Origin: Phorcus lineatus
Taxonomy: Eukaryota; Mollusca; Gastropoda; Trochida; Trochidae
Direction of reading: 5' to 3'
NCBI GenBank assembly: GCA_921293015.1
Contig: OV121086.1
Location: 45,959,402 to 46,023,401, forward strand
DNA length: 64,000 nucleotides
In this document: in pieces, positions 49,020 through 61,367 of the stretch
How positions within the stretch are numbered: position 1 is the stretch's first letter
Layout: each line of letters begins with the position of its first letter
Notes under the pieces: model-generated
Databases searched by the model: none
What the model was told of the DNA's origin: nothing
Seen by the model: the letters and a program-made list of their open reading frames with translations, nothing else
Position numbers and translations under genes: made by a program

Positions 49020-51440
49020 TTTGGAGGCAAAATATTCCGGATAGTATTATAGTCTATGAGTATTAATGGAATGAATTACTGTATAAACCTTATAAAGCCT
49101 ATACCCCCTCTAACCTTAAACAATATTTTTTGCGTGGCACTGTCGTGTTATAACAACAATTGTATCAAAAGAAATTCACTTATTGTTTTCAATTTGTCAA
49201 TTATTGATTTTGATTAACTCTGATTCTACCATCTTTTATTATTGATTGAACTATCAGAAAACTTAAGGCACGTAATTTTACAAGAGGTCCTTAAAGAAAG
49301 ATGAATATCATTAATGCTAAACTTGATGAGATATCTAATGAGATATCAAACAACAGTGAGTCAGGAGGATTGCGTTGTCAAAGAGTTTATTAACCAAATG
49401 TGTGAAAATATGGTCTCTTACTTTGCGAGTTCTTTGAAAGATAATAAAAACCTCTTAAGCACTGTACAAGGTAAGCTCTACTACTTAAGAAACATCCCTT
49501 GTGTATCTGTCGGTCAATTATCTATATATACAATATACTAATATACCATATATCCAATACTGAACACGTTTCTTATATACTTGTCAAACATCATTAACAA
49601 GGGGCTGACTACGGTTTGCAGCCTTCACTTCTAAATGACAAATGTACATGATCAAATGGCTGATTTTTTATATCTGCTTTCTTACTGTCTGCAACTAATG
49701 TTCGAATTCACTTTGTTCAAAAGAAAATAAAATGTATCCTTCGACATGAAACTTCAACCACAAGAAATACCTATACGCGCAATAAGATGCTGATGATGGA
49801 TAAAACTTCTGGACTGCTAGCATTCTTTCTGAATCATGAGTTATCAGTGAGTACAGAAATATTTTGAACAACAAAGAATTGTGAATGCTTACACAAATCA
49901 CATTGATAACTGTTTGCAATAAATGAAAGAAGTATCGCGTATCTAGGCACTTTAACCGCATCATTCTCAGATGAGTGATACAGCAAAGTATAGACCATTA
50001 CCCCATGTTATAATCTAAATTTTATCGCGCTCATGTTTCACGACCTACTTCCTGAAAAATAACATTTGACCATGCTTTCAAGAATGGCATCCCTCTCTGC
50101 AATATTAACCATTCAGTCAACCTTCCATTAGACTATGCTGCCATTTGCTTATTCCGCTACTTTGTCATTCTTCACACATGCCATAAGGCCATCCTGTGGT
50201 TCAGCTTTTCAGCTGCATTGCCATTCGGTTTGTCTGCATTCATATCAACAGCCATTCAGCAATTCCACAGCACTTTTGAGGAGAGAAAACATTGACTATG
50301 GGTTTTTACAAAACAATATTACCTTTCAATTTATAAGTTGTACCAAACATATCAGGTCACAGCTATGTACCTTCATAATCATAAACTGAATCCATTTCGA
50401 AAAAGTAATTATAAGAAACAAATCATAACGTTGAAATAAAAGTTAGACATATTACTTCACTCTGCTCATTTAATGCACCAGGATGCAACTGTAACAAAAC
50501 CGTCACCCACTTCATTGTTCACTTGCTAAATTGTTACTAACAATGCTTTCTAACACTGGGCAATATTTTTCGTTAGGTTAGCCTGCAAATCGGCAAACAT
50601 GCGATTCGATCAGTCATATTTTGTCATATCTTTAGTTGTTCTGCAAATCCAAAATGTATTTGTTTATTCTTGAAATATCAGCGCTTATGTCAATCATAAT
50701 GTTTAGACATCCATCATCACCCCACATTTAGTTGCTTTCTCGCTAACTAAACCTTTTCTAAAACATCACTGTTGAAGATGGGCCTAAACGTTGTATTTGT
50801 TCAAAACAAATCAAGGTATTTTAAAATGTTCTTGAATTTCTATGTTTCGTCAACCTTTCAGTTTGGCTCAAGCTTTCACAGTTTTGCAACTACGGCTCAA
50901 CAGAATGGAGATATATAAGCCAGCTTAACCATTGCAAATTTCATATTCGAATAAAGTTTAGCTTTTGGAAAGCTTACAGAATAAACTGAATTGAATGTTA
51001 AGATTTGAAACGGCGTCGCAGATTGCACAACTAACTTTGATTGTATACCATCAGGTTCCTACATATCTATTTAATATAGATTTCAATTCCATTTCTATTT
51101 CAATTGGAACAATTTAGTATTTTGGGATAAGCAGTTTCCCGGCCTCTGTCCAAAGATATTTTCAATATCACTTAATGGAACAAGGTATATAATTTGAGTT
51201 AATGGTGGAATGGTGCAATGCTATCCATGGACATAATTTTTACTCAAAGGACAAAGGTACCTACAACTTAAATCTTACTATCGAAATCTGTTTAATATTA
51301 TTTTACCTACTTGGTAAATAATTGGATCTATCAGCGCTTCGTCATCTGGAAAGCGTTTTCTCAACAATACTGATTTAATGTTCGGAAATACTATGCAAGT
51401 AAGGAGAGTGTGGAAGCGACAAGAACGTGCTACTTAGGGT
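49020..51440. other. Downstream part of duplicated unit, copy 1
   Basis: Colinear with the region after gene 4 (59880 onward), for example around TTCGACATGAAACTTCAA at 49740 versus TTCGACATCAAACTTCAA at 60655. No gene seen; open frames are short and not kept between the two copies. Confidence 0.5.
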
Positions 51441-51449
51441 AATGCGAGA

Positions 51450-51640
51450 GTTGTGCATTGGATTATTGCCCAGCAGGATATGAACATCTTTGGTCAGCAT
51501 ACAACGTCTCCATAAGATTGCTTCTCTCAATTTCTGCAGCTATGAAACATAGTAAGTCTATATAAACAGGGTACTCTTTGCCAGAAAATTTGTCATCGCA
51601 ACTCCGGGGTAGTCCCAAACATTTTTGAGCATGATCTTAA
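51450..51640 (+). pseudogene. Decayed CTLD exon (lectin exon 3-like)
   Basis: Frame TGC-CCA-GCA reads YCPAGYEHL, then YNVSIRLLLS, aligning with RCPSSEGFVAL and VNLCIKVSLT of gene 3 exon 3. After an insertion, SSQLRGSPKHF in another frame matches QCNQLGGRPIVL. Frameshift, loss of the second Cys and no partner exons show that it is non-functional. It suggests a third tandem lectin copy once stood between genes 3 and 4. Confidence 0.5.
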
Positions 51641-52954
51641 TCTCCACAGATTTCTGACCTCAACATGCTTCCACTGAAATAAAGCATCACGAATACATGT
51701 TCCATTGTGTGTAACAAATCAAAATGTTTTCCTGGTATTATTGACACGTCTCCAAAAGAGCCTTTGAGCAAATGATCCTTTTTGCCAAAGGTCTCTTTTA
51801 TAGTACGACCTTTCAAGTACAATTTACAATCACTTGATTATTGCTCTGGACCAAACTAGATCCGTTGTCACCCCTTTTTTTCAAACTAACACTGGTCAAA
51901 TACACAGCTTTAATTGGGTAATACTGCACAAAAGCACAGGACACCCCGATATAGATGTCATTTATGGCATAAAGTTTCAGCCAAATGAGATGGCCAAAAC
52001 TGATTGAGGGAACTCTTTAATGAACGCCGGTGGTAAGTATCAAAATTTATCTATGAACCTTTGTAGGCGATTACAGAATGATAATCAGTTTATCGATTTT
52101 AAGTTTAATTAACGTGATGAATAAAACTAAAAACGATTGTACTCAAGCAGCTGAGTTTGTATCCGTAGAAAACTCTACAACACATATCTAATCGTGATGG
52201 ATATTGAACATGTAGATCGTTGACAAGAAGATGTTGACTTCGAAAGGAATAGATATGTTATAATGTGTCATTTCTACCAATTTTCAAAACAACTTCATAA
52301 TTTAATATGTCATTTGAGGAAAAAGTGAGGAATTTGCAAAGAAACTGTTGTAAGTCCTGTCGGGCCCTTCATTTCTAAACTGTCCCGGTGTAACGAAATC
52401 ATAACATAACACAAAATGATCCCGGGCAAGCCCCCAATTTTCTATCTCCTATTACAGTGTAACGAAATATAAACTTCGACCAGACCCATTTATGCGGCAG
52501 AAAGTTAAAACAATATTATAATGAAGGCATAAAAAGTAAGAGAGAAGTGCAAAAAATTGGTTTATTTACACACTCAACAAGACGATAAAAGGGTATGACA
52601 ACTATTACCCGTAAATATATCAGCTCATTACCTATGAATAAATAACGGAGCGGATGGACGGGTAGGGACTAAATAGGGAAGAATAAACATCAATTACATA
52701 CTTTAGAAGCCAGTCATGCGCGTTGTGTTACTCGGCTACGCTAAAATGTCTGTATCTCCCAACTCTCTAGGTTACATTAAAATATTATAACTTATTACAT
52801 AGAAGGTAAACTCTTCTATCAACACATATAAATATGAATAACATAGGTATTGACATATAAATGTTACATAATAAAAGGCTGCTAAATAGTGCATGGACAT
52901 GCATTTGAACACATGAAAATAGCCATAGTCGCCAAATAAAGATGAGAGTACTAT

Positions 52955-53721
52955 CACAGGCCCTTGGATCATTAAAAAAAATTAAAAAAATTTGAGAACA
53001 CCCCCTGAATAAAAGTGTTCCTCTCTTAATAGTATATGGAAAGGCCAGACACTCCATTCGCCCCCACCCGCTTTCTTGACCGAATGCTACAATAAATATG
53101 CACGCAATCAATATATAATCTATGCAGACATGATGTCAAATGATTTGCCTTTCTACTCCAACTCACTTAAACAAATAAATCTTTGGGGTTATTTAATGAG
53201 GACGGCCGAAAGACGATTTCCACGCCCAACTTAATGCTGATGGGACAAACGGCCGCCCGTCACCTTGACCTTACGGGGTGTGTGGCCGCAGCGACAGATC
53301 TCATTGGTTTGATGCAAAGTTAGGAACAGATAACTCTAATTCTCCGTTCTTGCAACCAATGAGATCTGTCGCTGCGGCCACACACCCCGTAAGGTCAAGG
53401 TGACGGGCGGCCATTTGTCCCATCAGCATTAAGTTGGGCGTGGAAATCGTCTTTCGGCCGTCCTCATTAAATAACCCCAAAGATTTATTTGTTTAAGTGA
53501 GTTGGAGTAGAAAGGCAAATCATTTGACATCATGTCTGCATAGATTTTATATTGATTGCGTGCATATTTATTGTAGCATTCGGTCAAGAAAGCGGGTGGG
53601 GTCGAATGGAGTGTCTGGCCTTTCCATATACTATTAACAGAGGAACAATTTTATTCAGGGGGTGTTCTCAAAAAAATTTTTTTATTTTTTTATATTTTTT
53701 TTAATGATCCAAGGGCCTGTG
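52955..53721. mobile_element. 767-bp foldback (near-palindromic) element with 8-bp TSD
   Basis: Begins CACAGGCCCTTGGATCATT and ends AATGATCCAAGGGCCTGTG, flanked on both sides by AGTACTAT (52947-52954 and 53722-53729). Arms of about 355 and 368 bases are near-perfect reverse complements around a 44-base spacer (53310-53353). There is no coding capacity; open frames are palindrome by-products. Terminus CACAGG and duplication length match the 6-kb element at 25874, so a shared transposase is plausible. Confidence 0.93.
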
Positions 53722-53729
53722 AGTACTAT

Positions 53730-55150
53730 CTATTACGTTCAATTGCTTGTAGACAATTTGAGATAAATCCGAGCAGGTCAAGTTAACGAATATAAAGTTT
53801 AATTTTCTAAGCAGGTACGAAAAGTACATACCTAAAGGATTTAAAAACATATTTAATTAACAAATGTCGTATATGAATAAGAATATCATAAGTATGATTT
53901 AATAACTCCCGTCCCGTCCCAACGTAGGATTCCAAGTTGGAACGCATGCCATCATAAGATGGGGCGGATCCGCAGTTGGGATGATACATAAAAATATAAT
54001 ATAGTATACTTAAATACATACATAAGGCCATGAAGGTGTGTCATAACTATCAAGTTTGGCAATATGTTTGCAAAAGTTTACCTTTTTTGTCAAAAAAGAT
54101 GTGACTGTTAGAGCCACTAGTTTCATTAACTAAAAAACTAAAAATTCACTGAATCGCATAACGAAACAAACTGAGACTCGTGACAGATTGGTTAATATGC
54201 ATTTTCTAACACAACTCTTTAACAACTACATGCATATGCGTTACTTATAATTACCTAAGTTTAGCAGTGTTGTTTTCTTTAATTGAGTAAAAAAGGCGAG
54301 GTCGTGTGATCTGTCAAAAGTTACAGGTTTGCCGGTTTGTATTACTTATTTGAACACGGTATCAAATATCGAAAATAGCGCGGACAAGCCTTTTACGTTA
54401 ACGTAAGAAATTCACGATAATTCCTTAATTTCGTTGCAGGCGTGAACAAAATTTCTTGGTTTTGCTTTGGATTCACAATTACTTTGAATTTGAATCAGGT
54501 CAAAATTTTGATCATATGATTTTAACTATGAATATGTGATTGTTTAAAAACTCATTAAAGCATAATTGATATGTTGTTACACATTAGTGCCAAAAAAATA
54601 TAAAGTAAATAACAAAATGTCCTTTATGCACGTCCTTATCATGAAATTTGTCATCATAATTTAGGATAGATTTTTTTTTACAAGAATAGTGAAAACCGTT
54701 AAGGACACACATTTTAGGCTTAAATCTCATGAATACATCCATATGACACTGGTAGTGATAGGTAGTAGATGTATTAGTCTCAAGCAACCTAGTTTGCATC
54801 TAAAAGTCTACAATCTACAATCTGCAGCTAATGGATGGTGAACACTCTTACATTCAATGCCTCCTATTCATCGGATGACCAACATCAGCTGAGTAATGTC
54901 AAATAATGCAGCGTCTACTGTAGAAGATTATAAATACATCAGAAATATAGATGTTTTAATGTACTCAATGACTCGATATCATGACTATAGCCTTTGGGGT
55001 GCATCACGACGGTGAACAATAAATGTGTATAACTGAAAGATATGGATAGAAAATTCAAGATAAAAGTACACATACTGAAAGGGCAGTAATGACTTATATA
55101 TCGACCAAAAGAGTGCTAAATAATAACTCATACAGTCAGTATGTCACACT
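53730..55150. other. Upstream part of duplicated unit, copy 2
   Basis: Matches 43100-44760 in many blocks. No gene seen. It carries the inferred promoter region of lectin gene 4; a clear TATA box was not identified in either copy. Confidence 0.5.
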
Positions 55151-55188
55151 TCATCCATCATATGATAATACGTTGAGAAGGAGACAGG

Positions 55189-58100
55189 ATGTTCTTGTAT
55201 ATTATCTCTTCCTTACTATTCAGCCATGTACAGTGAGTTACCAATCGTGATTTGAATATATTATTTTAATGAAATATTTAAGCATTTAAATCGAGACACG
55301 TAAAGCTCAGTTACACATCTAATGCCTTTGATTCCCAATACCAAACGACTTGGAGAGATGAAAAGTGCATCCTTTCATAAACATTAGCAATGTGATGAAA
55401 GTTTATCCAGTGCATGCCTTGTACTTTCGCTGCATGGTAAACTTGTAAAGAAAATGATGTATTATTAGGAATTAAGGTAAGTTTTGGTGCTATGGGGTTT
55501 AACGCCGCTTTTTATAAATCTTGTGTCTCCAGATGCAGCGAGGAATCAATTTTCATGTTGGAAGCCGCCTTCAGTGACCTGCTTCTCTTCAACGACTCCA
55601 TGATCGGACCATCCTCAGAGAGAGGATTTCCCGACTGTGCCCGTGAGTGTCACCGGAATATTGTTTGTACGAGATTCAGCATACCTGAAAACGCTAATGC
55701 TTGTCAACTGTACGGGAACGTGGATCCCCCGGACCTGGAATCGGCAGAGGATCTACCTGGTCAGCGTTATTTCGTCCTGATCTCAGGTGAGTTGCTTCTT
55801 TGAGACACTTATTAATTTTCTTCAATGCAATCTTGTTTTCATATAGTCATCATGAGGGTTATCCACCTTCAAACTCATCCATTAGGTCTTGATGGTAGAA
55901 GATAAAAATCCAACATTAGGGTAGCATTAGAGCCACTTCTTTAGATGTTCGGTTTACATTTTATGTAATTGAGAAGCCATAAGGAGGAGTTGATTCGAAC
56001 AAAATCCAATCACCCGTAGGGTCGAGTTCATGGATACAAGAAACTGTCTTTTTATTTATTATCTGTCATTTTCATGCTTTAATAAACAATAATGATACGA
56101 CTGAATTTGCTTTGCAATTCTTTAAAGATGCGAAGACAGACATTACTTGTATTCCACGTGCTTAGATCATGATCAGTATGTTCTCTACGTGCTCTCCACG
56201 AGTAACCTGTCAAATTAAAAAGAGGTAATGCACTGAGAAACTAACATTCTTCTTACAAACATCCCTCCGTGGCCCAGTGGATTAGACTGCTGATGTAATG
56301 AGATATGCATGTTGGAATCGGACTCGCACATTTGGGAAGTTTATTTTGAAACGTTTGAGATGTTTAAAAACCTGAAGCAAAAAGATCACACTCTGTGTTC
56401 TCCTAAAATTCCGAAAACCCTTGTCCGAGACATAAAATAATCCCCTGTTAAATCAATAGCGGTTATGTTCATCAATGGTGCAATCTTAGAGGTATTTCTA
56501 ATAACTTCATGATGATATACAAGTATCCATGAAAAATTGGATAATTAAAAAAGCTATAAGCTATAATATATAAATACCATCCAATATGCAGATAAATGTA
56601 AAAGGTATAAATTGAGAAACCTGGAAAATGTGCTACTGGCTTGTGCCAATTACTAAATTACTTTTTAAGGTACTTTTTTATTTAAAGTAAATAGGACAAA
56701 TCGAAGTAATTCAAAATTTACTGTTATACTTGTATGAACTAAGTTTAACAAAGTGCGCATAAAGGAAGCATCAACTGGTGTCAAGTGAACACAATAAGTG
56801 ATTTTAGAAGTAAGTGTTCAATAGTAAATCACCTGTTGAATTGTGAAATATTATAAGTTGAATGAATCACTTCAAATCAGAAAGGAGTTTCTATACTTCA
56901 TATTTGGCAGGTGTGCAGAATTTCAATCTAGTTAAAACTAGCTGTAATGATTCATACCTCAGGACGTATAATACTAAATCCAGTTTTAACTAGACTGCCG
57001 ATTTTAGGGACTATTTACTTAAATAAAAGGCCCCTCCAGAGAAGCAGAGTGTTTTAATTATTGGATATGTTTCGTCAATTAAGTATAGACCCTATTCTTA
57101 TTTCTGATTCTGTCTCTTAAAATGTGTGTTCTCTTTGTATATGATATGGCACTGGTAAAAAATCACTCTTCCCAACACTTACAGTTGCATCAGTATGATG
57201 TACCAAGAGATATTTAGAATGAAAAGATCTCATTCCTAGCTGCCTCGTCTTTGAATCAAAGGTCTGGGGATCAGTCGATAAACCATGTACAACATGACGT
57301 CATTACATTGACACGTCACAATATAGGTTACAATAGGATATACATGTACAGCAAAACATTAATTATAAGTTCTAGAATTTAATCTTGGTGAAAACATTTT
57401 GATAAATCTGCTTTCTTTCGTTAACCCTATAGCTAACCATCAGAGCGTGGATGTGGATTGGTGTCAAAACGCGGCCTTGAATCCACATCCTGAAATTATC
57501 GGTGTCACCAAATGTAAGAGAGGAAATTGTGGAACTTGTGACCATCTAATAGAGGGGAAATCAATTAAACTCTCTAAAAAACATGCGGAGTTCAATGTTT
57601 ATACCAACATGAACTGTAGTGCCCGAAATGTTATTTATCTAATCACATGTCAGGGATGCCACGAAAAATATATTGGCAAAACAGAGTATCTAAGGGGAAG
57701 GTGAAGGTACACAAACAACAAATTAAGGACCCAAACACTCGCTGTATACCCCTAAGTGCACACATAGACTCGTGCGCAAAAGGCAAACAATTAAATTTAC
57801 CATCTTTCCCTTTTATCAACTGTCAACAGATGATCCCATGATACGCAAAATAAAGGAAGAATTCTGTATTAAAAAATACTGTCCATCATTAAACAGGTAG
57901 AGCGTAATCCTTACACAAGCTCTTTGAACATGTCCAGCATTGTGACGTCATAATGACGTGACGTCATAGACAATGTAGTCATTCTCCCTGAAGAGTAAAT
58001 CGAAACATGCAGGAGAAAATGTTGTGTGCTGTTGTTTTTTTATCAACGCTTTTAACTATGAAGACTGTACACTTGATTGAACTTTCACCCTTAAATATAT

Positions 58101-59446
58101 ATATATACATATATATATATGAATTAGATCTAGGAGAAATTCAATTTTAGGAGCTGTATCACAAATTCTTCAAGGATTTTTTCATAGATTCCCACCACAA
58201 TGAAGGGAGACCGTAACATTGCACGCTTTCCCACTCAATTGTCAATAGCTACCAGTGGAAGATAATCTTAAATTCAGTTTTAAACCATGCATCAGCTCTA
58301 ATAGCAGCTTAGCATCCTGTTGACATTAAAGTTCCAATGTATTTTCAGGACGTTACCCATCAAGTGAAGGATTTGTAGCCCTACCAGTGGTAAACCTGTG
58401 TATCAAGGTGTTCCTAACCCCAACTGTATATGATGATGTAGTCTACCAGTGTAACCAGCTGGGAGGAAGACCTATAGTCCTGGAGGATGAGGACAAGGCC
58501 ACTGCTGTCATGGACCATCTGGAGATCATTGGTATTATGTTGTTCTAAAACAATGTCACAGATTCTCGTCCTTTCTTTGATCCTCTTATAAACTTTTGAA
58601 TTGATTAATATTACACATATCAAAATACCATTATTTATACAGAGTCTTGAAAGGGCGTACGTGTGGACTTTTTATTTAATAGAGATGACAGTTAGACAGT
58701 TACATAGATGATTTTAAAGCCTTGTGTGAAGCATTTCAATCTCTTGGATATATTGTCACTCATTTTCAACAACTAAATGTTTTTACAGAGGGGGGTAATT
58801 AAAAAATGAAAGACATTGCAGACAACCAGTATTGTTTAAACACATTAATCTCTCTGCAACTGTTTCTCATAGTAAATATGATAAACCGATATTCAAAGAA
58901 CGTATTTTTGGTAGTAAAGAACTAAGGGAGAACATGAGTTTTTTTGAATTTGTGATGATACAGATAACTTTTCTTGTTTAAATACATTTATCCTCCTTAT
59001 GGTATTTCTCAGTGAAAACAAGATTTCTCTAATTGCTAAACAAGCAGCGATATGAATTACGAATTTTCTCTTGTGTCAAAGTCATCTGCAAAACCTCTTC
59101 AGCATGTCTCACTGTACGCATTTGCCATCGTCCGTTATTAAATCTCCAAATCTACCACAAGCATAACTATGTTAGTTCTACTCATATCTCTGTTCCTCAT
59201 TCATAGATTTTGAAACGTTAAATTTCAGGTAAAGATTACAAGATGTTCTTTCTGGGAGCAGTGGTACCTGATGGTCAGCCGAACAACTCGTATGTTTGGG
59301 TCGACGGTCAGCCGTTGGTCAGAGACTGGTGGAAGGATGGAGAGCCATCAAACCCTAACTTTGAAAAGTGCTTATTTCTACAACATGGTGTGGGTGACAT
59401 TGGATGTCATCATTATAAACCGTATATTTGTGAAATTTTGCAATGA
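55189..59446 (+). CDS. Secreted PAN-like + C-type lectin protein, gene 4 (four exons, 232 aa), altered CTLD
   Basis: Exons 55189-55232, 55533-55786, 58349-58531 and 59229-59446 (TGA); phases and exon lengths equal those of gene 3. Signal peptide MFLYIISSLLFSHVQ; PAN-like domain with DCARECHRNIVC and ACQLYG; CTLD with GRYPSSEGF, CIK, QCNQLGGRP, GQPLVRDWW, GEPSNPNFEKC, GDIGC, YICEI. Two differences from gene 3: the first CTLD Cys is Tyr (codon TAC at exon 3 start), leaving its usual partner unpaired, and the Ca-site EPN is EPS. The open frame is otherwise intact, so it may be a lectin-fold protein with changed or lost sugar binding. Intron 2 contains a Penelope-like fragment. AATAAA lies at 59871. 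Confidence 0.87.
56265..56340 (+). repeat. tRNA-like SINE remnant in gene 4 intron 2
   Basis: CCGTGGCCCAGTGGATTAGA fits a Pol III A box (TGGCCCAGTGG); the B-box position reads TTGGAATCGG, decayed. It lies at the same place as the amplified version in gene 3. Confidence 0.45.
57399..57900 (+). pseudogene. Penelope-like element fragment: zinc-knuckle and GIY-YIG endonuclease C-terminus
   Basis: The frame from about 57420 has CKRGNCGTC (Cys knuckle), then VIYLITCQGCHEKYIGKT and LRGR, the start of a GIY-YIG nuclease domain as found at the C-terminus of Penelope-like retroelement proteins. Around 57700 the homology moves to another frame (VKVHKQQIKDPNTRCIPLS, DSCAKG), and near 57825 to a third (DDPMIRKIKEEF...CPSLNR-stop at about 57900). 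Two frameshifts and no reverse transcriptase upstream show a dead 5'-truncated copy in gene 4 intron 2, sense to the lectin. Absent from gene 3. Confidence 0.8.
57985..58025 (+). other. Hammerhead-like core downstream of the Penelope fragment
   Basis: CTGAAGAG, five bases, then CGAAAC matches the conserved core pattern (CUGANGA ... GAAA) of hammerhead ribozymes known from Penelope-like elements. Stem II would be only one base pair, so this copy is probably not active, if it is one at all. Confidence 0.35.
58085..58120. repeat. AT microsatellite
   Basis: Repeated TATA with one C interruption, at the far end of the Penelope-like insertion. Confidence 0.8.
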
Positions 59447-59879
59447 GGGATTATTTCAGGAAAATGTTATAAACGTTACAAAAAAGTCGGATTACTTGGC
59501 CCTGAACCCTTTCTATATTTCATTGAATATGAATGTAACGTATTTTTAATTAAGCAAGTACTTTAGAGTCATTTAAAACAGCAACTAATGACCTTTGTGT
59601 GTAAAATCCGAGAATGAGAGATCAAAACATATATTGAATAACGGTACTGAACATTAAAAAAACAATCCTGTTTTATATGTGAAGATGTCAAATGTCAAAG
59701 CACAGTGAATGTTCGTAAACATCTAAACCTATACTGTAAAAATTCAGTTAGTTCGTTGTTTGATTTGACCTTGGTATCTGTCAACCTTCAGTAACTTGGC
59801 TCTGTTATCCTTATCACGATTCCAGTTTCATATTGGCACAAGCAGAACCTAAAATGATCAATAGATACATAATAAAACG

Positions 59880-61367
59880 TTTCGGACACAAATATTGAAA
59901 TTAGTATTATAGTCTATGAGAAGAAATCTAAGGAATTTTTTATGTTCATTCATACAAACAATCGATTTATTGCTACGTCAACCTTAAAAATCCGCTAAAT
60001 CTACACCCAGCCCCTTTAATATTTTACCGAATTTGGTTCTTTGTGTGACACTATCCTGTAAACAGGTCTATCATAAGAAATTCACCTATTGTTTTCACTT
60101 TCTCAAACATTGATTCTAATTAAATTCGGTTAAAATTCCACCAAAATATGGTTCAACCATATTTCGTTATTGTTTGTGATTTCACATCATATCATATTTA
60201 ATTAATATGTTTAAACTGAACTAACTGAATGTCAGGCCACTATTCAAGATAGTCCTAAAATATTATACCAAACTTTTGAGATATCATACCCGAAGAGTCA
60301 CAATGATTGTCCTATGAAAAAGAGTTTATAACTAAATGTGTAAAGATGTGGGATGTGGCTTTGCTAATGGGTCCTTTTAAGATATAAACACTCTATAAAA
60401 GGCATTGAAGTAGTAAGTTATGTTGTGTATCTGCTGGTCAATTATCTATTTAATTCGATATATTTTGAACACGTTTCTCATATACCTGCCGTCAAATACC
60501 ATAAACAAGGAGCTGACTGCTGGTTTCAGCCTGACGAATGACAAATGTACATGATCAAACAGCTGATTTTCTACATCTGCCTTCAAACTGCCTGTCACTG
60601 ATATTCAGTAATGTTCGTACTCTCTTTGTACAACAGAAAATCAAATGCATTCTTCGACATCAAACTTCAATCTTCAAATACCTAAACCGGAAGAGATTAT
60701 CTTATTTCAATACAAATCTTTTCTAGCGTTCTTTAAAACATGAGATGTCGGTGAGTAAAGAGATAATTTGATCAACAAAGACATGTGTTTGCTTACAAGA
60801 AACACACTGGTAACTATTTCCAATAAATCAAAAAAGTATTACGTATCTCGGCACTTTAGTCAGCACTTTAACCGTATCATATTCAAATAAGTTATATAGA
60901 AAAGTGTAGATCATTTCTATGCACTTTTGCCGAGCTCGATGCAGCAGGATGTGCCCTTTGTTAAAGTCAGCATTTTATCTTGCTCATCTCACAACTTCGC
61001 CCAACTCCCTGAAAAATTACAATTGACCATGCCTTTAAAAATGACGTTATGCTCTGTAATATTAACCATTCAGCCAACTTTCCATTAGACTATGGGGCCA
61101 TTTGCTTGGTCCGCTACTTTGTTATTCTGCCAACATTAGGTCATCCTGTCGTTTAGCCTTCCAGCTGTATTGCCATTCGGTTTGTCTCGGTCATATCATT
61201 CGGCACAGTCCATCAGGCCAGACAAATATGGACACTGGATCATTGAAAAATAATATTACCTTTCAAATGATGAATTAGAATAAAACACATACGTACACGG
61301 AATACCTCCATAACCATCAACTGTGTCCAAAAGTAATTCTATTTGAAACAAATCATAACCTTGAAAT
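59880..61367. other. Downstream part of duplicated unit, copy 2
   Basis: Colinear with 49020-50440. No gene seen; open frames such as 60538-60726 are not kept in the other copy. Confidence 0.5.

Noticed and set aside
52772..53111. Overlapping minus-strand open frames near the foldback element
   Set aside because: They run into one arm of the palindrome and show no domain or splice context.
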